Positions 36,107 through 45,000 of a stretch of 64,000 bases of DNA are shown one piece after another (within the stretch, counting starts at the first letter, position 1; the number at the start of each line of letters is the position of its first letter). The notes below the pieces were generated by a model. That model had not been told where the DNA came from. It did no database searches and saw only the letters and a program-made list of their open reading frames with translations. The DNA is taken from NCBI GenBank assembly GCA_945873815.1, contig CAMCEE010000004.1, forward strand, positions 62,001 through 126,000. Reading direction: 5' to 3'. Both the position numbers and the translations under genes were made by a program. Origin of the DNA: an uncultured Caryophanales bacterium. Lineage in GTDB: Bacteria > Bacillota_I > Bacilli_A > RFN20 > CAG-449.

Positions 36107-37765
36107 CTATTTACATACTCTTTTTAAGAGTCTCAAGAAATTCTTATAAAATATTTTCTCAATATCTTCTTTTAAAAACCCTTCATTATATAATGCTTCT
36201 TCAAGTAAATACATTTTACTTGCATCTTCTAATCCATTAGGTGTAGGTATTCCATCAAAATCAGTACCAAGTGCAATTATACCAGTTCCTGCAATTGATT
36301 TAATGTGCTTAATATGTTTCACGATATTTTCAATTTCCTTATCTTGATTTTCTAATGAAACAAAATCAGGACAAAAATTAATTCCAATTAATCCATGTCT
36401 TTCCTTGATTTTTAAAATCATATCATCAGTGAGGTTTCTTGAAACAGAACAAATGCTTCTTGCATTCGAATGCGAAGCAACAAGAGGAACGCTAGAATGT
36501 TCAATTACATCGTAGAAACCCTTATCAGATAGATGTGAAACGTCAATAATCATTCCTAATTGATTCATTTTCTTGACAACTTCTATTCCAAAAGGAGTTA
36601 ATCCATGTTTTTCATCCACGATTGATAAATCTCTTTTTGTTTTTGATTTACCGTATTCTAGATTTGGGTAACCAATCTCATTTGCATAATTCCAAGTTAA
36701 GGTCATCATCCTTACCCCTCTTTTATAAAAATGAGTAAGGTTATCTAACTTACCTTCCAATACTCCACCTTCTTCAATAGTTAATAAGGCAGCGATTTTG
36801 TGTTTTGAATATGCTTCCATCACTTCACGATAGTGTTTAACTGGAACAATAACATGTTTATTTAACATCATTTGCCTTTCGAATTCATCAATATATTCAT
36901 TTGCTCTTTCAAATGGTCTTCCTTGGCTGAGATTAACAAATACTGCAAAACATTGAAGCATATAATGTGACTTTGCCATTTTCTTAATATCAATGTGTAA
37001 ATCCTCATTATCATATATTCCATCATTCCTGACGCTTCTTCTTGTAATCGTATCACAATGCATATCGATAATAGGAATTCGATTGAATCCATAATCGATA
37101 GGAATATATGAATCTATTCCATAATCTTTTAAAAGTTCAATCGCTCTTAGATTGCTATAATCAATCATTTTCTTTATTTCATTTAGGCATTTTGCATAAT
37201 TCAATCTTTTCAATAAATACGCGTTTTCTCTAATAGAATTAATAAGGGATCTTTCAATTTTAAAGCCGAGAATCAAGCTGAAACGTAAAGCTCTTAATAT
37301 TCTTAATGGATCTTCTTTTATTCTTACATATGGATCTCCAATCATTCTAATCATTCCAGAACGAATATCATCCATTCCACGATAAAAATCAATGATTTCT
37401 CCTTTTTTATCTATATAAATAGAGTTTATTGTAAAATCTCTTCTTGGGGCGTCCTCAATTGGTTTTGAAACAAAGGAAATAGATGTTGGGTGGCGGAAAT
37501 CAAAATATTCACTCTCTTTTCTAAGGGTAGTTATATCAATTTTCTTCCCTTCAAAAAGAATGGTAGCTGAACCCATTTCTTTATATATTGTTTGAACATC
37601 AACAAAAGATTCAAACTCTTCGATCTTTGCATTTGTTACAAAATCATAATCAAAAAGAGGCTTACCTAAAATCATATCTCTTGATGTTCCGCCTACAATA
37701 TATAAATCAAATCCACGATTAGAAAACTCTTTTTCTAATTTTGTATAAATATCTATTAAACGCAT
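36107..37765 (-). CDS. Fusion of CCA-adding enzyme head/neck with M19 dipeptidase
   Basis: A single 552-residue frame joins two unrelated enzymes. Residues 1-220 match class II tRNA nucleotidyltransferases: VGGTSRD (24-30), the catalytic DYD (39-41), PRRDFTINS (107-115) and EDPLRILRALRF (151-162), then the neck. The body and tail domains that grip tRNA, about 180 residues in Bacillus Cca, are missing. Residues 229-552 form a complete membrane-dipeptidase (M19) barrel with HxD at 236-238, EE at 331-332, VSH at 409-411, ASH at 430-432 and GTDFDG at 500-505. M19 enzymes cleave dipeptides, often with a D-residue, using two zinc ions. It leads an operon with dnaD and nth. There is no signal peptide or membrane helix. 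What the two parts do together is unknown. Confidence 0.88.
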   Translation of the reverse strand: MRLIDIYTKLEKEFSNRGFDLYIVGGTSRDMILGKPLFDYDFVTNAKIEEFESFVDVQTIYKEMGSATILFEGKKIDITTLRKESEYFDFRHPTSISFVSKPIEDAPRRDFTINSIYIDKKGEIIDFYRGMDDIRSGMIRMIGDPYVRIKEDPLRILRALRFSLILGFKIERSLINSIRENAYLLKRLNYAKCLNEIKKMIDYSNLRAIELLKDYGIDSYIPIDYGFNRIPIIDMHCDTITRRSVRNDGIYDNEDLHIDIKKMAKSHYMLQCFAVFVNLSQGRPFERANEYIDEFERQMMLNKHVIVPVKHYREVMEAYSKHKIAALLTIEEGGVLEGKLDNLTHFYKRGVRMMTLTWNYANEIGYPNLEYGKSKTKRDLSIVDEKHGLTPFGIEVVKKMNQLGMIIDVSHLSDKGFYDVIEHSSVPLVASHSNARSICSVSRNLTDDMILKIKERHGLIGINFCPDFVSLENQDKEIENIVKHIKHIKSIAGTGIIALGTDFDGIPTPNGLEDASKMYLLEEALYNEGFLKEDIEKIFYKNFLRLLKRVCK

Positions 37766-37843
37766 CTAATTCTCCCTCATTTACACATTATAAAACCATA
37801 ATAAATAATAGAAAATAATTTTTAATATTTTTCAATATTTTTA

Positions 37844-37872
37844 TTGACATAAATTATGTGGAAGTATATATT
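37844..37872 (+). promoter_or_regulatory. Promoter of tRNA-Val
   Basis: TTGACA (37844-37849), a 17-base spacer and TATATT (37867-37872), close to the sigma-A consensus. Transcription would start a few bases before the tRNA. Confidence 0.8.
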
Positions 37873-37883
37873 TAAATAGCGTT

Positions 37884-37959
37884 GGGTATTTAGCTCAGCT
37901 GGGAGAGCATCTGTTTGACGTACAGAAGGTCGGCGGTTCGATCCCGTCAGTACCCACCA
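37884..37959 (+). tRNA. tRNA-Val (GAC)
   Basis: A complete cloverleaf of 76 bases: acceptor GGGTATT/AGTACCC (one G-U), D arm GCTC/GAGC, anticodon stem TCTGT/ACAGA with loop TTGACGT giving anticodon GAC, and T arm GGCGG/CCGTC with TTCGATC. The discriminator is A and CCA is encoded in the gene, so CCA addition is needed only for repair of this tRNA. It is transcribed away from the CCA/M19 fusion gene. Confidence 0.96.
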
Positions 37960-38034
37960 TTATCGATAATTAATGGGGTGTTGTAGCCCTTTTATTATCG
38001 TCAAAATTCTTTTCCCGATTCATTTTTTTTGTAA

Positions 38035-38065
38035 GTTACTAGTTCTACTAGTGGCTTTTTTTTTT
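38035..38065 (+). terminator. Intrinsic terminator of the tRNA-Val transcript
   Basis: GTTACTAGT pairs with ACTAGTGGC (two G-U) around TCT, followed by ten T. It overlaps the surE stop codon on the other strand. An additional inverted repeat CGATAAT/ATTATCG (37964-38000) lies in the tRNA trailer. Confidence 0.85.
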
Positions 38066-38756
38066 ACAATAATTCTTTACAAAATGTATTCATTCTTAAA
38101 GGAGTAATCGAAATAAACCCATGATGAACAGCGTAAACATCACTTTTTTCATTTGCTCCTTCATCCACATTATATCGTTTATAGGAATAAGTAGAATTCA
38201 CTTCATCAACTTTAAATTCATATTTGATATATGATGGATGTAACTCTGTAATCTTAATTCCTTCAACTACTTCACCAAGTGGAAAATTTACATTGAGCAT
38301 ATAGTCACTTGATAATAAATTATTATTAAAAATATAATTAAGTACCATAGATAAATTATTCTTTACTATTTCAAAATTAAATTGACATGATAAAGCAATC
38401 GCAGGAATTCTTTGAAATAAAGCCTCAAAGCATGCTCCTGCGGTTCCTGAATACATCGTATCATTAGATAAATTAAACCCATTATTGCATCCGGAAACGA
38501 CAAGATCAAACTTAACACCAAGTGCGTTTAATCCAAACATTGTACACGAAGTAGGTACCCCATCCACCATATAATGATGATCATCAACTTTAATGTAATC
38601 ATATGATGACTTCAAAATAATAGAACATCCTTTTCCACTTTGATGTTCCTTAGGTGCAACAACATATACTTCTCCAAACTCTTTTAAAATCTCTTCAACT
38701 AATACAATTCCTGGAGCATTATATCCATCATCATTAACCAATAATATTTTTCTCAT
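38064..38756 (-). CDS. surE: 5'-nucleotidase SurE
   Basis: Metal-dependent phosphatase that removes phosphate from nucleoside monophosphates, linked to stationary-phase survival. The 230 residues are typical. ILLVNDDG at the N-terminus carries the metal-binding aspartates, VVAPKEHQSGKG follows, and VVSGCNNG and YSGTAGACFEA are the remaining signatures. The ATG at 38756 follows AAGGATTATTAGA and starts one base after cdaA ends, so the two are probably cotranscribed. SurE is rare in classical Bacillus species, a lineage difference. Confidence 0.93.
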   Translation of the reverse strand: MRKILLVNDDGYNAPGIVLVEEILKEFGEVYVVAPKEHQSGKGCSIILKSSYDYIKVDDHHYMVDGVPTSCTMFGLNALGVKFDLVVSGCNNGFNLSNDTMYSGTAGACFEALFQRIPAIALSCQFNFEIVKNNLSMVLNYIFNNNLLSSDYMLNVNFPLGEVVEGIKITELHPSYIKYEFKVDEVNSTYSYKRYNVDEGANEKSDVYAVHHGFISITPLRMNTFCKELL

Positions 38757-38757
38757 T

Positions 38758-39525
38758 CTAATAATCCTTATCATTCATTAAGTCAATTAAATCATCTAAG
38801 AAAGTATTATATGTAGTACTTTCTAGTCTTGCTTTGTATGCTAAAGAGATTCTTCCTGTTTCTTCTGAAACAACAACTGTAACTGAATCAGAAATCTCAG
38901 AAATACCTACTGCTGCTCTATGACGAGAACCATATTTTCCAGTCAAAGCTCTTGTAGTAGGAGTATAATAAACCGAAGCTGCTAAAATATTGTTACCTCT
39001 TATTACTACTGCTCCATCATGAAGTCTAGTTCCTGGATAGAAAATCGTTGTAAGTAATTCAGCGCTAACAGGAGCATTAACAAGTGTTCCGTTCTTAATC
39101 ACATTATCTAATGATTGAGTTTTCTCAAATGTGATAATCGCTCCAGTTTTTGTTTTTGAAAAACTCTTTACTGCTTCTGCAACCATCTTATACATATCTT
39201 GCGTAGATGTGTTTTGCATTTTTTCTTTTTTAGATTTCAATGTTGCATTTCTTAAAATCAAATAGCGATATTCACCTTGATTAACGACAAAGAAAAGCAT
39301 TGACCCAACAATAAGGATTAATAAAGAAACGTAAAGAAGCATTTTTAACTCAAATATATATGCTAATGTAAACGTAATAGATAAAGCAGCATAGAAACAA
39401 TAGACAAAAATTCTATTAATTTTTCTGCATATTAAAACTATTCCTACGATAATAAGAATAAGAGAAATAATTATATCAATAACTACACTAGGTGTAGAAA
39501 AATCAACCATCAATAATCTAACCAT
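38758..39525 (-). CDS. cdaA: Membrane diadenylate cyclase CdaA
   Basis: Makes cyclic di-AMP from two ATP, the essential second messenger of wall and potassium homeostasis. The 255 residues have three N-terminal membrane helices (about 10-95) and a DAC domain with the catalytic DGA (LHDGAVVI) and RHR (GSRHRAA) motifs. The start follows ATGGAGTTG. In most Firmicutes cdaA is followed by cdaR and glmM; here surE follows directly and neither is present. Cyclic di-AMP would be removed by a GdpP-type enzyme that I do not see in this window. Confidence 0.95.
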   Translation of the reverse strand: MVRLLMVDFSTPSVVIDIIISLILIIVGIVLICRKINRIFVYCFYAALSITFTLAYIFELKMLLYVSLLILIVGSMLFFVVNQGEYRYLILRNATLKSKKEKMQNTSTQDMYKMVAEAVKSFSKTKTGAIITFEKTQSLDNVIKNGTLVNAPVSAELLTTIFYPGTRLHDGAVVIRGNNILAASVYYTPTTRALTGKYGSRHRAAVGISEISDSVTVVVSEETGRISLAYKARLESTTYNTFLDDLIDLMNDKDY

Positions 39526-39544
39526 AAAACAACTCCATGTTTTT

Positions 39545-39584
39545 ATACTCTTAGAGTATCACATAAAATCACTTTTTAAAAGTG
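39545..39584 (-). other. Two small hairpins before cdaA
   Basis: ATACTC/GAGTAT with loop TTA (39545-39559) and CACTTT/AAAGTG (39570-39584) lie between rdgB and cdaA on the minus strand. One may end an upstream transcript, since short T runs follow, but neither is strong. Confidence 0.35.
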
Positions 39585-39610
39585 ACACAAATAAAAAAAT
39601 ACATTTACTT

Positions 39611-40195
39611 TTATAATTTACTAAAAAAATTGATTAATTCAGCTGAAGCTCTTCCTCTATGTGAAATTTTATTTTTCTTTTCTTCATCCATTTCCCCGAA
39701 TGTTAATTCTTCTCCACTAGGTAAAAATATAGGATCATATCCAAAGCCATTCCCTTTGCTTTTAGGAGAAACAATTTTCCCATCCACTCTTCCTTGAAGT
39801 TTATATTCTTCTCCATCAATAATAATACTCATTGCACAAATAAAGTACGCACTTTTATCTTCTTTATCTTTTAGCATTTCTAATATCGCAAGGTGTTTTT
39901 CTTCATAAGGATGACCTTCCATAAATCTAGCAGAATAAATACCAGGAAAACCATCTAACGCATTAATGCATAGTCCCGAATCATCTGCAAGAACGATTTT
40001 ATTTGTAAATCTTTTAACAGCACGAGCTTTAATCATCGAATTCTCGGCAAAATCCTTACCATTTTCTTCAACATCTAAAACGATATTTTCATCTTTTAAT
40101 GATGAAACTTTAATTCCAAGCGGTTCTAAAATATCTCTATATTCCTTTACTTTATGTTCATTTCCTGAGGCAATAACTACTTCTATTTTTTCCAT
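39611..40195 (-). CDS. rdgB: dITP/XTP pyrophosphatase (RdgB/HAM1)
   Basis: Hydrolyses non-canonical purine nucleoside triphosphates to monophosphates so that they are not built into DNA or RNA. The 194 residues are typical. SGNEHKVKEY at the N-terminus, ADDSGLCINAL with the catalytic Asp and YSARF follow the family pattern, and SHRGRA lies near the end. The start follows TAGGAGATTTT, which directly abuts the terminator hairpin of mgtC. Its neighbours do not indicate a shared pathway. Confidence 0.95.
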   Translation of the reverse strand: MEKIEVVIASGNEHKVKEYRDILEPLGIKVSSLKDENIVLDVEENGKDFAENSMIKARAVKRFTNKIVLADDSGLCINALDGFPGIYSARFMEGHPYEEKHLAILEMLKDKEDKSAYFICAMSIIIDGEEYKLQGRVDGKIVSPKSKGNGFGYDPIFLPSGEELTFGEMDEEKKNKISHRGRASAELINFFSKL

Positions 40196-40205
40196 AAAAT
40201 CTCCT

Positions 40206-40231
40206 AAAAAAAATCCAGAAAACTGGATTTT
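40206..40231 (-). terminator. Intrinsic terminator after mgtC
   Basis: AAAATCCAG and CTGGATTTT form a perfect 9-base stem with loop TTTT, then four more T on the minus strand, 5 bases after the mgtC stop. The rdgB Shine-Dalgarno begins right after the T-tract. Confidence 0.8.
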
Positions 40232-40236
40232 AAAAA

Positions 40237-40974
40237 CTAAATTTCTTCAACGTATTCAACATAATCTAATTCAGAAACCATTTTAACAAAATCTGCATGT
40301 GTTTTGTAAATACATCCTTTTTTGCGTGAGACAACGATTGTATAAACAGATAATCCTGAATTTGAATATGCAGGATTATGTTCTACTGAAACTACTTTAA
40401 ATTGAGAATCACGAACACAATTTACAAATGTCTTGAGGCTAGATCTTGAATCAAATTCGACATGAATTTCAATAATTCCTTTTTTATTAGTATATGCTCT
40501 TTCAAGTTTTGGTAAAAACAATAATGCAAGAAGAATAACAACATACATTATTAATGATGCAGTATAAAATCCGCATCCAATACAGATACCAAGGCATGCA
40601 ACAGCCCATAGACCTGCTGCAGTTGTTAAACCTTTAATTTGATTTCTTGAAGTAACAATAATCGTACCAGCTCCTAAAAAACCAACACCTTGAACAACAC
40701 CTAATCCTAAACGTGCTGCATCGGTATTTGCTCCCATATTCGAAATAAACTGATTAGCCATCGTAACCGCTGAAGCTCCTATACAAACAAGAAGATAAGT
40801 TCTTAATCCTGCTGCATGCTTTTTTGCTGCTCTTTCTAATCCAATTGTACCTGCAAAAATAAAAGGTAATAACAATCTAACAATAACAGACCAAATTGTA
40901 ATATTTGTTAATGCGTTTGCAAAACCCTCTCCACATATTTTCAATATTGGATCGACAATATCAACTAAAACCAT
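40237..40974 (-). CDS. MgtC/SapB family membrane protein
   Basis: Member of the MgtC/SapB family, inner-membrane proteins linked to magnesium limitation, intracellular survival and F-type ATP synthase control in pathogens. The 245 residues have about five membrane helices, with the conserved GTIGLERAAKKHAAGLRT in the first third. A C-terminal ACT-like soluble domain spans about 155-245. The start at 40974 follows AAGGAGGCAATCTTT. Function in this organism is not evident from context. I give no gene symbol because the family contains several functionally distinct branches. Confidence 0.88.
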   Translation of the reverse strand: MVLVDIVDPILKICGEGFANALTNITIWSVIVRLLLPFIFAGTIGLERAAKKHAAGLRTYLLVCIGASAVTMANQFISNMGANTDAARLGLGVVQGVGFLGAGTIIVTSRNQIKGLTTAAGLWAVACLGICIGCGFYTASLIMYVVILLALLFLPKLERAYTNKKGIIEIHVEFDSRSSLKTFVNCVRDSQFKVVSVEHNPAYSNSGLSVYTIVVSRKKGCIYKTHADFVKMVSELDYVEYVEEI

Positions 40975-41159
40975 AAAGATTGCCTCCTTACACAAAATAT
41001 ATTAATTAATTAATATATAACAATGTACATTCATTATAATACAAATTAGTTTTTTTTCAATACTCTATTTTTTTCTTGAATTATCTCTATTGTTTTTTGA
41101 AGAAAGATATTGTTATTATTCTAAGCTCCCTCATAATATATGCTCATCTCATTTTATAA

Positions 41160-41206
41160 AAAATATAAAAGAGGATGAAAAACTTAATTTTAGTTTTTCC
41201 ATCCTC
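41160..41206 (-). terminator. Intrinsic terminator after cvpA
   Basis: A long stem: GAGGAT/ATCCTC and GAAAAACT/AGTTTTTC with one bulged base, then TTTTATATTT on the minus strand. The AT-rich remainder of the gap (40975-41159) shows nothing else clear. Confidence 0.85.
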
Positions 41207-41226
41207 CTAGGGGGTATTAATATTTT

Positions 41227-41985
41227 TTACTTCATCAAGTTTGAAATGATAATGCTTGTTAAGTTATTTTGATACATCCATTTTGAGATAGTCATAACGC
41301 TATCATCATTTAAATACATTGTATTACTAATCCATTGGCTGATTCCCCATTCAGGACGAGCGATAATAAATGATGCACCGAATAGGATTGCATCTAATAA
41401 AATGTAACAGATTGCTGCTCCTAAAACAAATCCTAATAATTTATCAAATCCACCAATAACAGGTGCATTATGTATAACTTTTGCAAAATGTTTAAGAATT
41501 ACGCATGCGATTGATCCTAAGATGACGATAATAACGAATGCGATTGCAGTTGTTGTATATGAAGCAAATCCTTTTGCTACAAAGTGTGCTACAGTTCCTT
41601 CTCCATCAATCATTGGTAATACCATATTTATAAGTGGTTGATGGAATATTGAAGGAATATTCAACAATTTAACTCCTTCAGGAACTAAAACTTCTTTATT
41701 TGATTCATTTACTATTTGTGAGAATACGTCGTGGTTCATATTTAATAAACCTGATTCATACGAATTTGCAATACTATTACCAATACCTAAGTTGTAAATA
41801 AATCCACCTAATACTCTACATAATAGAATTGCTGCAGCTAGAACCGCGAAGATTTTTAAAAAACCAACCAATGTTCTCAAGAATCCTTTATGAGCCCCTG
41901 CTATCACTGATATTAATAAAATAACAATGAATACAATACTAAATATATCAAAATATAAACTCCCTATATTGAAAAATGCGTTCAT
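41227..41985 (-). CDS. CvpA family membrane protein
   Basis: CvpA/colicin V production-like integral membrane protein. The 252 residues carry four membrane segments, with an N-terminal GAHKGFLRTLVGFLK loop that is the recognisable CvpA feature, and an extracytoplasmic loop of about 75 residues in the middle. The family is widespread; in Bacilli members (YshB) lie near mutS2, but the molecular role is not settled. The start follows AGGAGGTTATATTTCTT. It ends with a strong terminator, and polC lies upstream after an 80-base gap. Confidence 0.8.
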   Translation of the reverse strand: MNAFFNIGSLYFDIFSIVFIVILLISVIAGAHKGFLRTLVGFLKIFAVLAAAILLCRVLGGFIYNLGIGNSIANSYESGLLNMNHDVFSQIVNESNKEVLVPEGVKLLNIPSIFHQPLINMVLPMIDGEGTVAHFVAKGFASYTTTAIAFVIIVILGSIACVILKHFAKVIHNAPVIGGFDKLLGFVLGAAICYILLDAILFGASFIIARPEWGISQWISNTMYLNDDSVMTISKWMYQNNLTSIIISNLMK

Positions 41986-42065
41986 AAGAAATATAACCTC
42001 CTTCTTACAATATGATTATAGTATTATAAGAATGATACATTCAAGCAACAGGTAGTTGCATTTAT

Positions 42066-45000
42066 CTACCAATCAAATAAAGACATTTGGTTGCTTTCAG
42101 GTAATCCATCTAACGCACCCAATTCTTTTAATCTATCAATATTTTGTTGATTAAGTTTTGTTCTTTTTACTAAATCTTCAATCGAAATAAACTCTCTTTC
42201 ATTTCGCGCTTCAACTACTGATTCACCTGCTGCTTCACCAAGATTATCGATTGTCACAAATGGAGGAATAATCATCTTCTTTTCATGATTAACAATAAAT
42301 TTACTTGCCAAACTTATATTGATATCAACAATTCCAATTTTATATCCTCTTTCAGCCATTTCTAAAGCAATGTTGAGTGTCTTTTCAATTTCTTCTTCTT
42401 TAGGAGATATTGCACCATTTTCTCTCAATGATTTGATTTCGTTTAGTCTTGCAATGATTGTTTTTTCTCCACCAGCCATTGCCTTTATATCATATTGTTT
42501 CGATCTAGTAGTGAAGAATACTGCATAGTATTCCAAAGGATAATATAATTTATACCATGCTACACGTAAAGCCATCATAACATACGCAACAGCATGAGCC
42601 TTAGGAAATAAGTATTTAATTTTATTACATGATTCAATATACCATTCTGGAACCTTATGTTCTCTCAAAAGATTTTCATCTTCAGTAGTTAATCTTTTTC
42701 CCTTACGAACTCTTTCCATAATGGCGAACGATGTGCTTGGTTCAACTCCATATGTTTGTAAGCCAACCATAATATCATCACGACATCCAATAACTTCCTT
42801 AATCGTACAAGTGCCATTTGCAATTAAATCTTGAGCGTTTCCATTCCATACATCAGTACCATGAGATAGTCCAGAGATAATCAATAATTCCGCAAAGGAT
42901 TTAGGGCGAGTATCTACAAGCATTTTTCTTACAAAAGGGGTACCAAATTCAGGAAGACCAAGAGCCCCTGTTTCTTCATTTAAATAATTTGCATGACATT
43001 TCAACGCCTTACGTGAGCTAAATAATGAAATGACATCTACATCAGTAGAAGGAACATCCTTTGCAGCAATTCCTGTCATATCTCCTAAATACTTAAGTGC
43101 GGTAGGATCAACGTGACCTAATAAATCAAGTTTTAGAACATTATCATGAATCTTATGGAAGTCGAAATGAGTAGTTTTCCAAGTTGCGTTCACATCATCT
43201 GCAGGATATTGGATAGGAGTAAAATCAAATACGCTCATATCTTCTGGAATAACAATGATTCCACCAGGGTGTTGACCTGTTGTTCTTTTAACATCCATAC
43301 AACCGAGTGACAAACGAGTTATCTCAGCATCTCGAATAGAACGTGGATCTAGACCTTGATTTTCATAATACCCTAACGCGTATCCATATGCCGTTTTTTC
43401 TGCAACAGTTTCAATTGTTCCAGCACGATATACGTTTGCTTCTCCAAGTAAAACTTTTGTTAAATTATGTGCGCTACCTTGTGATTCACCAGAGAAATTC
43501 AAGTCAATATCAGGAACTTTCTCCGCTTTAAATCCTAAGAAAGTCGCAAAAGGAATGTTTTGACCATCTCTAATCATCTCTTCTCCACAATGAGGACATT
43601 TCATTGGTGGAAGATCAAATCCTGAACGATAAGTAATCGTATCAACATCCCAATCTGAATATTTACATTTTGGGCAGCGATAATGAGGTGGCAAAGCATT
43701 AACTTCAGTAATATCTGCCATAGTTGCAACTAAAGAAGAACCAACGCTACCTCTAGATCCAACCATGAATCCCATATCATTGATTTTCCTAACAATTTCA
43801 GAAGCAATATAATATTGAACAGTATATCCGTATTTTAAAATACCACCAAGTTCCGCATCTAAGCGATCTTTAACAATTGCTGGTAAAGGATCTCCATACA
43901 TTTTTTTAGCATTTGACCAAACTAAATCAACTAGTTTTTCATCACATTTATCAATATGTGGTGGATAAAGCCTGTCTTTAACTGGGAAAACTTCCTCAAA
44001 CATATCGGCAATCATATTTGAATTCTTCACAACGATTTCTTTTGCTTTTTCTTTTCCTAAAAAATCAAACGCTCTTAGCATTTCGCTTGTAGAACGGAAA
44101 TGTTGATTAGGATTTTCATAATCATATCCATTCTTCTTTGCCATTTTTTCACGAGAATGAGGATTAAGCGGGTGTCTTGTCTTACCTACTGCCTTCGCAG
44201 CAATATATACGTCCCTAAAAATTTTATCTTCTGGAGACAAATAATGACAATCTCCAGTCGCAACACAGATCTTACCTAATTTATCAGCTGCATCTACGAT
44301 ATCTTTAATAATTTGCTTTACTTTATCTTCATTTTCCAATTGTCCAGAATTAACTAGGAACGAATAATTCTCTGGTGGTTGTACTTCGATAAAATCATAA
44401 TATTCCATCTTTTTTAAAAGAATCTTCTCTCCTTTTGTTTGTGCCGCTTCAAAAACTTCACCATTAAAACAAGAAGAACCAATTAATAAATTTTTACGAT
44501 ATTCTGAAAGAACTCTTCTTGGAATCCGAGGAGAAGAAGCCAAATAATCAGTACATGATAGAGATACTAATTGGAATAAATCCTTCAATCCTTGCGCGTT
44601 CTTAGCGAAAACTGTCGCATGCGTAGGGCGAAGATTCTTAATAAGATTATCTCCTGTAAGATTTGCTAATTCATAATGCTTTAAATGTATATTTTCTTTA
44701 GTTAATTGATCACGCATTGCAAGCCAAGCATCAGTAAGAACTTGAGCATCATAGTCCGCACGGTGCGCTGCGTGAGCCTTATTAGAATTAATCTCCAATT
44801 CATCATCCTCTTGATAATCAACTCCATATATACGACAAATAGCACCTAATCTATGCGATTTATTATCTGGAAATAAGTACCAAGATAAAGACAATGTATC
44901 AATGACTGGATTTTTGATTTCTTCATATCCATTATTAAGGAATGCTTCATTTAAGAACCCGATATCAAAAGAAGCGTTATGAGTAACTAGAATTGTATCT

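Noticed and set aside
37964-38000. CGATAAT/ATTATCG inverted repeat as the tRNA terminator
   Set aside because: No T-tract follows; the hairpin with ten T at 38035-38065 is the better terminator.
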